A stretch of 64,000 bases of DNA from CALAGB01 sp963789565 (GTDB lineage: Bacteria > Chloroflexota > Chloroflexia > Thermomicrobiales > Thermomicrobiaceae), in assembly GCA_963789565.1 (NCBI GenBank), contig CAWBKX010000002.1:1302001-1366000 (forward strand), written 5' to 3'. Under the pieces are notes generated by a model, which saw only the letters and a list, made by a program, of their open reading frames with translations, did not search any database and had not been told where the DNA came from. Shown here one piece after another: positions 7,927 to 16,122 of the stretch. The position numbers and the translations under genes are program-made. Each line of letters starts with the position of its first letter. Within the stretch, counting starts at the first letter, position 1.

Positions 7927-9401
7927 TGCGCATCATCGCGGCGGAGCTCTCACACGAGACCAACACGTTCAGCAGCGTTCCGACCGATCTGCTCGCCTTC
8001 GAGCGCGCCGGAATCCATCGTGGCGAGCACATCACACGGTATCTAGCCGAGACCGCCACACCCTTCGCAGGGTTCATCGACGGCGCGCATGAGCACGACT
8101 TCGAACTGATTCCGTTGATTGCGGTGTGGGCCACGCCATCCGGCCTGGTCACAGCCGACGCGCTCGGGACGCTTCTCGACGAGATAATTGCCGGCATCCG
8201 GAGTCAATTGCCTGTTGACGGTGTGTTGCTCGGCCTCCATGGCGCCATGGTGTCGGAGATCGACCCGGACGGTGACGGCTACATTCTTGAGCGCGTGCGG
8301 CACGCGGTCGGACCGGACGTTCCTGTCGTCGCGACTCTGGATCTGCACGCCAACATCAGTCAGCGCATGGTCGATCAGGCGGACATCCTGGTCGGATACG
8401 ACACCTACCCGCACATCGATCAGCGCGAACGGGGACGTGAAGCCGCCGATCTCCTCGTCTCCATGATTCAGGACAAGATCAAGCCGACCGCGGCGCTGGC
8501 CAAACCGCCCATGATGCCCACCTCGCAGAACATGCCGACGGCGCGCGAGCCGATGAAGTCGATCATTGCCCGCGCTCATGAGTTCGAGGCACGGCCGGAC
8601 GTCCTCAACGTCACCGTAGCGGGAGGTTTTCCGCCGGCGGACGTAGCTGAGGCCGGATTCAGCGTGATCGTAACCACCGACGACGATGCGGCGCTGGCGC
8701 GATCCTTGGCGGACGAACTGGCCGAATTTGCGTGGAACCGCCGGGAAGACTTCCTCGGTGGCGTAACCAGCTTCGATGACGCCATCGTCGCCCTGCAGTC
8801 GATCGAGAAGGGACCACTCGTCCTGGTCGACATCGGAGACAATCCCTGGACCGGTGGACCCGGCGACAGCTCCGAACTGCTCCGCTTCTTACTGGGGCAA
8901 AACGTGCGCAACGCCGCCCTCGCGCTTATCAAGGACCCCGAATCGGTGGCGCAATGTATCGAGGCGGGCGTCGGCAGCGAGGTCAAACTGCGCCTTGGCG
9001 GCAAAACCGACCGTCTGCATGGAGATCCGCTGCTGGTGACAGTCTCCGTCCGCATGCTCTCAGACGGCAGCTACGTCAATGCCGGTCCGATGCACGCGGG
9101 AGTGCGCGTCAACCTCGGACGCACCGTTGTGGCAGTGTGCAACGGCATCGAAGTGCTCATAACCGAACATGCCGAGACACCGATCGATCTCAATATCTTC
9201 CGCTCACACGGCATCGAGCCAACGCGTCGAAAGGTCATTGCCCTCAAAGGGAAGGGACACTTTCGCGCGTCATTCGAGCCAATCGCCGAGCGTGTGGTCC
9301 TGGTTGAGGGCCCCGGCATCACGGGATCCGACCTATCACGTCTCCATTTTGAGGAAGTCCGCCGCCCGATCTGGCCCCTCGACGATGTGGAGTGGCCGTA
9401 A
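7926..9401 (+). CDS. M81 family metallopeptidase (MlrC-like)
   Basis: The 491-residue protein is a member of the M81/MlrC family, zinc hydrolases named after a microcystin-degrading enzyme and more often found in amino-acid or peptide catabolic operons. Motifs include ELSHETNTFS at the N-terminus, the LLGLHGAMV strand, TLDLHANIS, VGYDTYPHID and the GDNPWTGGPGDSS loop, with length typical of the family. Its ATG overlaps the BKACE TGA (ATGA), implying stoichiometric co-translation. Together the pair suggests cleavage of an amidic or peptidic precursor followed by beta-keto acid breakdown. The substrate is an inference only. Confidence 0.9.
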   Translation: MRIIAAELSHETNTFSSVPTDLLAFERAGIHRGEHITRYLAETATPFAGFIDGAHEHDFELIPLIAVWATPSGLVTADALGTLLDEIIAGIRSQLPVDGVLLGLHGAMVSEIDPDGDGYILERVRHAVGPDVPVVATLDLHANISQRMVDQADILVGYDTYPHIDQRERGREAADLLVSMIQDKIKPTAALAKPPMMPTSQNMPTAREPMKSIIARAHEFEARPDVLNVTVAGGFPPADVAEAGFSVIVTTDDDAALARSLADELAEFAWNRREDFLGGVTSFDDAIVALQSIEKGPLVLVDIGDNPWTGGPGDSSELLRFLLGQNVRNAALALIKDPESVAQCIEAGVGSEVKLRLGGKTDRLHGDPLLVTVSVRMLSDGSYVNAGPMHAGVRVNLGRTVVAVCNGIEVLITEHAETPIDLNIFRSHGIEPTRRKVIALKGKGHFRASFEPIAERVVLVEGPGITGSDLSRLHFEEVRRPIWPLDDVEWP

Positions 9402-9589
9402 GGTCGGACCATACAGGACCGTCCCAACACGACCCAACACGCGAGATCTATCTTGGCGGAGATTTTGTGGTGGAGGCAGCTGCCCTACAAACGTTGTCGA
9501 GTTTAGAGATCGAAAGGGAATTCGCACGGCAAGCGAGCCACGGCCATGACGCTTATCTGCATCCGAAATCTTAGCTCAACGTTAAAAGA

Positions 9590-9621
9590 CGAGAGGCCTG
9601 TCTGGTGGGCCAGGCCTCTCG
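9590..9621 (-). terminator. terminator of htrA-like gene
   Basis: A perfect 11-bp stem, CGAGAGGCCTG with CAGGCCTCTCG, has a 10-base loop and is followed on the minus strand by TCTTTT. A second perfect stem (GGGCAGCG/CGCTGCCC, 9647-9654 with 9663-9670) lies directly after the stop codon of the protease gene. Confidence 0.8.
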
Positions 9622-9675
9622 CGGGATAAGGGGGAGAGTAGGGGGTGGGCAGCGGCGCGACTCGCTGCCCGGGGG

Positions 9676-10890
9676 TTAGGTGTTGTCAGGTGATGCGGCG
9701 AGCGTCACGTTCACCGTCATGGTTTTGCCGTCGCTCGCACGGTAGACCTCCACGGTCACTTGGTCACCCACTTTGTGATGGAAGAGCACGTTTTCGAGCG
9801 GGTGATCGCTGTCAATCTCTTGATCGTCAATTTTCGTTATTACGTCATTCACCTGGATGCCTGCCTGCTGGGCCGGTGATCCCTGAGTCACGTCTGTCAC
9901 GACCACTCCGTGGTCAACCGACAGATTGCTGGCCTTTGCCGCTTTGGGCGTCAACGACTCATACGTGATGCCGAGATACGGTCGAACAACCTTGCCGTTC
10001 TGAATGATCTGGGTCGTGATGTCTTTGACCGTGTTGCTCGGAATAGCAAATCCCAGACCTTCAGCCGTCACGCCAGGCTCCGCTTGACGGACCGACGCGG
10101 TATTCACTCCGACGACCTCACCCTTCAGATTCAGGAGCGGTCCCCCTGAATTGCCGGGATTGATGGACGCGTCATGCTGCAGCATATTCTCCATGTCGTG
10201 TCCGGTATCCATCTGCAGCGTGCGGTTCAAGGCGCTGATGATCCCCTCGGTCACGGTATTGGTGAAATCTCCCAGGGCGCTGCCGATGGCAATCACGCGA
10301 TCGCCGGGCCGCAGGTTGTCGGAGTCGCCAAGTGGGATGGTCGCGGGCACCGGCCCGTCGAACTTGACAACCGCCAGATCGGCAAACGAATCGGTGCCGA
10401 CCAGCGTCGCCTTCTGTTCTGTTCCATCCGCGAAGATCACCTGGATCTCCTGACTCCCCTCGACCACGTGGTTGTTCGTCACCACGTGTCCTTGGTCATC
10501 GATGATGAACCCAGTTCCAGTTCCGGCCGGTTGCAGGTCGCCGCCTCCAAGAAAGCCTTGCGCCTGCTGTTCATTTACGACCGTCACCACCGCGTTTTTC
10601 ACGTGGTCCACGATGTCGGCAACCGAGGCCGTATCGTTGGGATCTGACGGCAGAGGCGTAACCTCTGCGGTCTTCGTCACGGTTGCCGTTGGCGTCGGCG
10701 AGACGCTCGTCGCCGTGGCCGTTGCAGGAATGGCGTTGATGTTGCTGGCCACACTAACGGGCGTCGGAGACGAACTGGGTGAGATGTAGTACGCGATAAG
10801 TCCGCCAGAGATCGCGCCAGCCACTGTTCCCAGCGCCAGCGCCGCCACGGCAACCGTGACGAGAATTCCGAGACTGAATCGGTTTTGCAT
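9676..10890 (-). CDS. HtrA/DegP-like trypsin-family serine protease with PDZ domain
   Basis: The 404-residue protein is a membrane-anchored quality-control protease. An N-terminal transmembrane helix (8-35) is followed by a Thr/Pro/Ser-rich linker (38-85), a trypsin-like S1C domain with triad His141 (TNNHVV), Asp171 (ADLAV) and Ser248 (PGNSGGP), and one PDZ domain (about 305-395). The catalytic domain would face outside, degrading misfolded exported proteins. The ATG follows a GGTGAG site. It is divergent from the rhodanese-like lipoprotein gene. Two strong hairpins follow its stop. Confidence 0.95.
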   Translation of the reverse strand: MQNRFSLGILVTVAVAALALGTVAGAISGGLIAYYISPSSSPTPVSVASNINAIPATATATSVSPTPTATVTKTAEVTPLPSDPNDTASVADIVDHVKNAVVTVVNEQQAQGFLGGGDLQPAGTGTGFIIDDQGHVVTNNHVVEGSQEIQVIFADGTEQKATLVGTDSFADLAVVKFDGPVPATIPLGDSDNLRPGDRVIAIGSALGDFTNTVTEGIISALNRTLQMDTGHDMENMLQHDASINPGNSGGPLLNLKGEVVGVNTASVRQAEPGVTAEGLGFAIPSNTVKDITTQIIQNGKVVRPYLGITYESLTPKAAKASNLSVDHGVVVTDVTQGSPAQQAGIQVNDVITKIDDQEIDSDHPLENVLFHHKVGDQVTVEVYRASDGKTMTVNVTLAASPDNT

Positions 10891-11052
10891 CTAAATGCTC
10901 ACCTTTTCAGTCGATCCGGGGTGTTCCCCCCGACCGTGTTTAATACTGTGCCTCGTCTCTGAAGTCGCCGTTAACTCAACCTGAAAGCAACCTGAATTCC
11001 GCTGCGCTTGACGACGCACCCTGACAATCGCTATTGTTCGGTCGCTGTGGAG

Positions 11053-12057
11053 ATGTATATCCGACCCCCAATCACCAAACTCGGGCGCACATTGGTTCTC
11101 ACGCTGCTCCTGCTGACAGCCGGAGCGTGCCAGCATTCCGCGTCCACGAACGGGCCACTCGGGACACCGAGCGATCCCGCGAGTTATCCGAACGGAACGC
11201 TCCTCGTCAGTGCCAGTTGGTTGCACGACCATCTGAACGACTCCTCCATACGCGTGATCGATCTGAGCTCAATTGGGGACTACCGGGGCGGGCACGTTCC
11301 CGGTGCGGTACATCTCTGGTGGCAGGATACGATTGAAGTACACAACGACGTCTATGGGATGATGGTAGGAAATTCCGGGATTGAGCAGATGGTGGAGGAA
11401 GCCGGCATCACCCCTTCGAGCAAGGTGGTCCTCTATGATGCCTCCGGCGGACGCTACGCCGCACGCTTCCTATGGGTGCTGAACGCCAACGGCTTCGCCA
11501 ATGTCTCTATCCTCAACGGAGGACGCCAGGCCTGGGTTGACGGGAAGTTTGCCCTCTCAGCGTCATCGCCGAGCGTGCCGCAAGGCCACCTCGACATGTC
11601 GCTCGATTACAACGTGCTGATCGGAGCGGATGGCGTGCAGTCACATCTGAATGACGCCGGATTCGTCCTGGTCGACAATCGAAGCGCATCGGAGATGCAG
11701 CAGACGTGGTACGACAAGCTGACTCTTGGCCAGATCCCAGGGTCCAGGACCGTTCCGTGGCCAGGCATGACGATGGGCGGCAGCGTGCCCTACTTCGAGA
11801 ATCCGGACACACTCTCGACGATCTTCCACCATGCCGGGGTAACGCCCGACAAGACGGTCATCGTCTACGGCCTTGACGGCGTGACGGCCGCTCAGACCTA
11901 CTTCGTGCTCAAGCTCCTCGGATATCCATCGGTGCTTCTCTACGACGGATCCTGGGCGCAGTGGAGCACCAACGCTGCGCTACCGATCGAACCACTCCCA
12001 TCACCGGTGGGTTCAACAATTCCAACGCCGTCTCCATCCGAATCGGCCACCCCGTGA
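11053..12057 (+). CDS. rhodanese-fold lipoprotein, both active sites lacking cysteine
   Basis: The protein of about 334 residues has a lipoprotein signal (hydrophobic core, then LTAGAC with Cys26) and two rhodanese domains in the arrangement of thiosulfate/3-mercaptopyruvate sulfurtransferases. The first domain has DYRGGHVPGAVH and an active-loop region VVLYDASGGRYA. The second has TVIVYGLDGVTAA where active enzymes read Y-C-x-x-G-V, so the catalytic Cys is replaced by Gly. The C-terminus is Pro/Ser/Thr-rich. It is therefore probably a non-catalytic binding protein outside the membrane. The next gene encodes an SLC13-like transporter. I chose the ATG at 11053, which places the signal peptide at the start. 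Confidence 0.8.
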   Translation: MYIRPPITKLGRTLVLTLLLLTAGACQHSASTNGPLGTPSDPASYPNGTLLVSASWLHDHLNDSSIRVIDLSSIGDYRGGHVPGAVHLWWQDTIEVHNDVYGMMVGNSGIEQMVEEAGITPSSKVVLYDASGGRYAARFLWVLNANGFANVSILNGGRQAWVDGKFALSASSPSVPQGHLDMSLDYNVLIGADGVQSHLNDAGFVLVDNRSASEMQQTWYDKLTLGQIPGSRTVPWPGMTMGGSVPYFENPDTLSTIFHHAGVTPDKTVIVYGLDGVTAAQTYFVLKLLGYPSVLLYDGSWAQWSTNAALPIEPLPSPVGSTIPTPSPSESATP

Positions 12058-12138
12058 TCGATTCCGATTTCCTCGAGGACTGCAACGGTTCGATGGTGCG
12101 CTCCACGCGCTCACGGCTGAGACACACAGACCCGCGGA

Positions 12139-13587
12139 ATGACTAGGTCCACACCTGCACCAATCGCGTCGACGGCGCGGGCAGACAAACGGTCGCGCCG
12201 TTCGCTGATCGTTATCGCGGTTGCCATCGCGTTCGGTCTGATCGTCTTTGCCATTCCGTTGAGTGGCATTTCCCCCTGGGCTCATCGGGTACTGGCGATC
12301 GTCGCGACGGCGTTGGTTCTCTGGATCGGTGAAGGGCTCGACATCGCCGTCACGTCGCTGGCGGTGATCGCACTGCTGGCCATCTTCGGGCCGGGAGAAT
12401 CCTCCAAGGCAACGCGAGCCGCGCTCTACGGGTTCCAGCTTCCGGCTGGCTATTTCGTTCTCTGCACACTGGCGGTGGCGACGGCCACGGTCAAGAGCGG
12501 ACTCGCCGCGCGCCTGGCGCGGCTCCTCATCGCCGGAGCGCGTGGCAGCGCCCGCTGCATGTATGTGCAACTCATCCTCTTCATGCCACCATTCGCCATG
12601 ATCATCCCCTCGGCGACCACGCGCAATGCGATCCTCCTGCCCGCCTACGAACACGTTTACGAGCAATACGGCATCGAGCGCGGCGACCGCCTTTCGACCG
12701 TCTTCAGTCTGGCCATGGGCGTGCTGCAGATGGTGGGCTCGACCGCTGTCCTCACCGGCGGTGTGTTGCCCATTACCGCATCATTCCTCCTGGGCGGCAT
12801 GAGCTGGGGACAATGGTTCAGCTACATGGCGATTCCGTGCTACGCCGTGATACTCGGATCGTCGATCGTTCTGTATGCCTGGCAGCGACCCACGCTACGC
12901 GCTACAACTCCGCACATTACGGAGCCGACCGATACCGGACGCACCAGTTGGTCGCGGGCCGAGATTCGTACCGGCGTCACCATCGTGATCATGACGCTCC
13001 TATGGCTCGGTGATTTCCTGACCGGATGGGATCCGCTCATTCCCGCGTTGTTAGGTGCAGTGGTCTTGATGACACCGGGAATCGGCGTCATCACCTGGAA
13101 GGATTTCGAAGGAGCTTCTCCCTGGCGACTCTTTTTCGTAACCGGCAGCGCACTCTCGATCGCCAACGCCATGGCGTCGAGCGGCGCGGCCACGTGGTTG
13201 GCGAACGGACTGCTCGGGCACGTACCCTTGGGCGATCTGCCGGTCATGCTCTTGCTACCAACGCTATTGTTCGTGGTGGTTCCGGTCAGCCTGATGCTGC
13301 CGAACCGGTCGGGTGCGCTTGGCATTCTGATCCCACTCTTGACGTCGATTTCGGTCAAGATCGGCATCAACCCGATACCGGTGGGGCTCATGGCCACGCT
13401 GACGGTGCAGACCACGACGTTTTACCCAGTCCAGAACGCGGCGACGCTGTTGGTCTATCAGACGCGTCACTTCGCGCCATTCGATTTGCTGCGAGCCGGA
13501 CTGATCGTCTTCGCGGTCACGGTGGTGGTGATGTTTGGGATCGCGTTCCCGTGGTGGTCGCTCGTCGGTCTACCGCTGCGGACGTGA
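12139..13587 (+). CDS. SLC13/DASS-type anion transporter
   Basis: The 482-residue polytopic protein has about 11-12 hydrophobic segments and two pseudo-symmetric motifs resembling the DASS substrate/sodium sites: PSATTRNAILLP near residues 155-166 and LMLPNRSGALGIL near 384-396. Family members carry sulfate, dicarboxylates or citrate with sodium. The first motif deviates from the usual SNTATTA pattern, so the ion cannot be named. It lies 80 bases after the rhodanese-fold lipoprotein and may be co-transcribed, suggesting an oxyanion or organic acid role. The ATG start is inferred. Confidence 0.82.
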   Translation: MTRSTPAPIASTARADKRSRRSLIVIAVAIAFGLIVFAIPLSGISPWAHRVLAIVATALVLWIGEGLDIAVTSLAVIALLAIFGPGESSKATRAALYGFQLPAGYFVLCTLAVATATVKSGLAARLARLLIAGARGSARCMYVQLILFMPPFAMIIPSATTRNAILLPAYEHVYEQYGIERGDRLSTVFSLAMGVLQMVGSTAVLTGGVLPITASFLLGGMSWGQWFSYMAIPCYAVILGSSIVLYAWQRPTLRATTPHITEPTDTGRTSWSRAEIRTGVTIVIMTLLWLGDFLTGWDPLIPALLGAVVLMTPGIGVITWKDFEGASPWRLFFVTGSALSIANAMASSGAATWLANGLLGHVPLGDLPVMLLLPTLLFVVVPVSLMLPNRSGALGILIPLLTSISVKIGINPIPVGLMATLTVQTTTFYPVQNAATLLVYQTRHFAPFDLLRAGLIVFAVTVVVMFGIAFPWWSLVGLPLRT

Positions 13588-13614
13588 TTGCAGGCTGAAC
13601 CTCATGGAGAGTCG

Positions 13615-13896
13615 ATGCGCTATCGAGACGGCATCCTCAAAGTAGAACATGGCATCCTGCCCGGACTGCGCGAAGTGCTCGAAGACTTGGCGCAGGATGA
13701 CACCGTGCATTCGATCGTCCCCGGTCGCATCTATGTCACCCGCGGGCGACCCGGCGGCTCGCTCCGTGTAAAAGCCTCCACACCGACCACCACCGGCGTG
13801 AAATTGATCGCCCGGCGCGGCTCCTCCGTCCAGGAGGTCTTCGTGGTTTGCGACGACCCCGCTAAAGTACGCAAGGACCTCGACACGAAGCGCTGA
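13615..13896 (+). CDS. small DUF2103-like protein
   Basis: The 93-residue protein (RYRDGILKVEHGILPGLREVL...) has the layout I associate with DUF2103: an ILKVEHGILPGL opening, an SIVPGRIYVTRG core and a GVKLIARRGSSVQEVFVV C-terminal strand pair. The family has been described as possibly metal- or nucleic-acid-binding, and no activity is known. The ATG at 13615 has a close GGAGA site. It lies 27 bases after the transporter and is probably in the same transcript. The family call is tentative. Confidence 0.6.
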   Translation: MRYRDGILKVEHGILPGLREVLEDLAQDDTVHSIVPGRIYVTRGRPGGSLRVKASTPTTTGVKLIARRGSSVQEVFVVCDDPAKVRKDLDTKR

Positions 13897-14026
13897 CCTC
13901 TTTCGTCTATTCCCACATCGCGCCTGCCCGTTCAGGCAGGTGCCGCACCACCGATTCTTCTCATCCACAAACGCCCCAAGTCGACTAGCATTACCTTGAT
14001 GAGATTCGGGGTAGCGGGAGCTGTGA

Positions 14027-15955
14027 ATGGCATGGAACGGTTGGCACGGGGGTAGTAACGGTCACGGCGCGCGGCGCATGGGACGAAACGGTCACTCCCC
14101 AAATGGATCCAACGGGAAACAAGACGAAGAGCGGACGACCACGCGTGAGGTGCTGAGACAGAACGTCGAGGCGGCCATGAGTGGCATTCCGCGTGTTCTG
14201 CGCCTGGTGTGGGACACGAGCCCGCGCCTGAGCATGGCGATGGGATCGCTGTCGGTCCTCCAGGCGGCCATCCCCGCCAGTCAGGTTTGGCTCTCGAAGC
14301 TCATCATCGATGCGGTCGTGGCGGCTATCAAATCGGATGGCGCTCGTGCAGACGTGCGTCGCATCGTCATCATCGCCGGTCTGCAGTTCGCAATCTCCGC
14401 GCTGAGCAGCCTCTTCAGTACACTCTCGAACATCGCCCAGCAACTGCTGCAGGAGCAGGTCTCTAACCGCATCCAGATGTCGTTGATGGAGCATGCCGAC
14501 CGGCTTGATCTGGCTTTCTTCGAGCGTTCAGACTCGTACGACCTCATTCAGCAGGTGCAGCGCGAGGCGATCTCGCGGCCCGCCATGATGGTCTCGCAAA
14601 CGTTCGGCCTTATCCGCACGACGCTGACGTTCGCCTCGATGGTCTCATTGATCGTGCAGCTGCAGTGGTTCCTGGCGGTCATCGCACTCGTGGCCCCGAT
14701 TCCGGCCTTCATCTCAAGCACGCGCTACGGCTGGTGGGGATACCAGATGATGCGCCGACAGTCACCAGCGCGGCGCATGATGTCGTACCTGACGACGCTC
14801 ATGACGACCGACACCTACCACAAAGAGGTCAAGCTCTTCGGACTTGGATCCTTCTTCACCGATCGATACCGCGCAATCTTCGACGACTATTACGCGGAGA
14901 ACCGCGCACTGATTGTGCGACGCTACCTGGCTGGGTTCGCCTGGGGCGCGCTCTCGACGTTAGTGTCCAGTGCCACCTATCTCTATGTCGCGCTCCGCAC
15001 CGTGGCCGGAGCCATCTCCCTCGGCGGACTGACCCTCTTCACCCAGGCGGCCTTGTCGATCCAGAACAACTTCCAGGGCGTCCTGACGGGACTCTCGTCG
15101 ATCTACGAGCATCAGCTGTATCTCAAGACACTCTTCGATCTGCTCGAAGCGACGCCGCTTGTCAGCACGCCCGAGCATCCAGTGCCAATCCGACGACCAT
15201 TCCAACAGGGCATCGAGTTCCGAAACGTCTCGCACACCTATGAGGGGACGGGCCAGCCGGCGCTACGCGACGTCAGCTTCACCATCGATCCGGGTGAAAC
15301 CATAGCCATTGTCGGACGCAACGGCGCCGGAAAGACAACCCTCGTCAAGCTGATCGCACGGCTCTACGACCCGGCCGAGGGGCAGGTTTTGATCGACGGT
15401 CACGACGCACGAGACTACGACCCAGACGATCTGCGCAACGAGATTGGTGTCATCTTCCAGGATTACGTCACCTATCAACTCTCGGCACGTGAGAACATTG
15501 GACTGGCTCGCACCGAGCGCATCGAGGATATGCCGTTGATTACCGACGCCGCGGAGAAGAGTGGCGCCCACCCGGTGATCGCCGGTCTCCCGGCCGGATA
15601 CGAGACGCTGTTGGGTCGCTGGTTCGACCAGGGGCACCAGCTCTCGGGTGGTGAGTGGCAGAAGGTGGCACTGGCGCGCGCCTTCATGCGCGATGCGCAG
15701 ATTCTTATCCTGGACGAACCGACGGCGGCCCTTGATGCGCGTGCCGAGTACGACCTCTTCGTGCGCATGCGTGAGTTGACCGAAGGTAAGACCGCGGTCT
15801 TTATCTCGCACCGTTTCTCTACGGTGCGGCTGGCAGATCGCATTCTCGTGCTGGAAGACGGTCGACTGGTCGAGCAGGGATCTCACGAGGAACTCATGGC
15901 CCTCGACGGTCTCTACGCGGAGCTCTTCAGCCTGCAAGCCTCAAGCTACCGTTAG
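14027..15955 (+). CDS. ABC transporter, fused permease-ATPase (exporter type)
   Basis: The 642-residue half-transporter has a Gly/Asn/His-rich N-terminal extension (about 1-40), a six-helix exporter transmembrane domain (about 50-340) and an ATP-binding domain. The latter contains Walker A GRNGAGKTTL (about 430-439), a Q-loop FQDYVTYQL, signature LSGGEWQ (about 537-543), Walker B ILILDEPTAALD (about 560-571) and an H-loop FISHRFST. It would function as a homodimer or heterodimer; no partner is adjacent. The ATG follows GCGGGAG. The low-complexity start is unusual but the rest is ordinary. Substrate unknown. Confidence 0.93.
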   Translation: MAWNGWHGGSNGHGARRMGRNGHSPNGSNGKQDEERTTTREVLRQNVEAAMSGIPRVLRLVWDTSPRLSMAMGSLSVLQAAIPASQVWLSKLIIDAVVAAIKSDGARADVRRIVIIAGLQFAISALSSLFSTLSNIAQQLLQEQVSNRIQMSLMEHADRLDLAFFERSDSYDLIQQVQREAISRPAMMVSQTFGLIRTTLTFASMVSLIVQLQWFLAVIALVAPIPAFISSTRYGWWGYQMMRRQSPARRMMSYLTTLMTTDTYHKEVKLFGLGSFFTDRYRAIFDDYYAENRALIVRRYLAGFAWGALSTLVSSATYLYVALRTVAGAISLGGLTLFTQAALSIQNNFQGVLTGLSSIYEHQLYLKTLFDLLEATPLVSTPEHPVPIRRPFQQGIEFRNVSHTYEGTGQPALRDVSFTIDPGETIAIVGRNGAGKTTLVKLIARLYDPAEGQVLIDGHDARDYDPDDLRNEIGVIFQDYVTYQLSARENIGLARTERIEDMPLITDAAEKSGAHPVIAGLPAGYETLLGRWFDQGHQLSGGEWQKVALARAFMRDAQILILDEPTAALDARAEYDLFVRMRELTEGKTAVFISHRFSTVRLADRILVLEDGRLVEQGSHEELMALDGLYAELFSLQASSYR

Positions 15956-16122
15956 CCGATCCGGCCGCGCCGCCCATCGAATCGCGTTGCGACGAGAGAA
16001 GGGCCGGTGGTAGCATCTGTTGGCGCCCTATCCGCTCCACTTCCGGCGAATGTCCTCACACGATCGAATGTCGACCGTAGATCGCGCGTGCGTCGCGCTC
16101 ACGAAGCGATGACAGGAACTCG

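Noticed and set aside
9402..9675. Possible small plus-strand gene after the M81 gene (about 60 residues at 9392-9574)
   Set aside because: It overlaps the end of the M81 frame, has no ribosome-binding site and no protein-like composition; the region mostly carries the htrA terminator.
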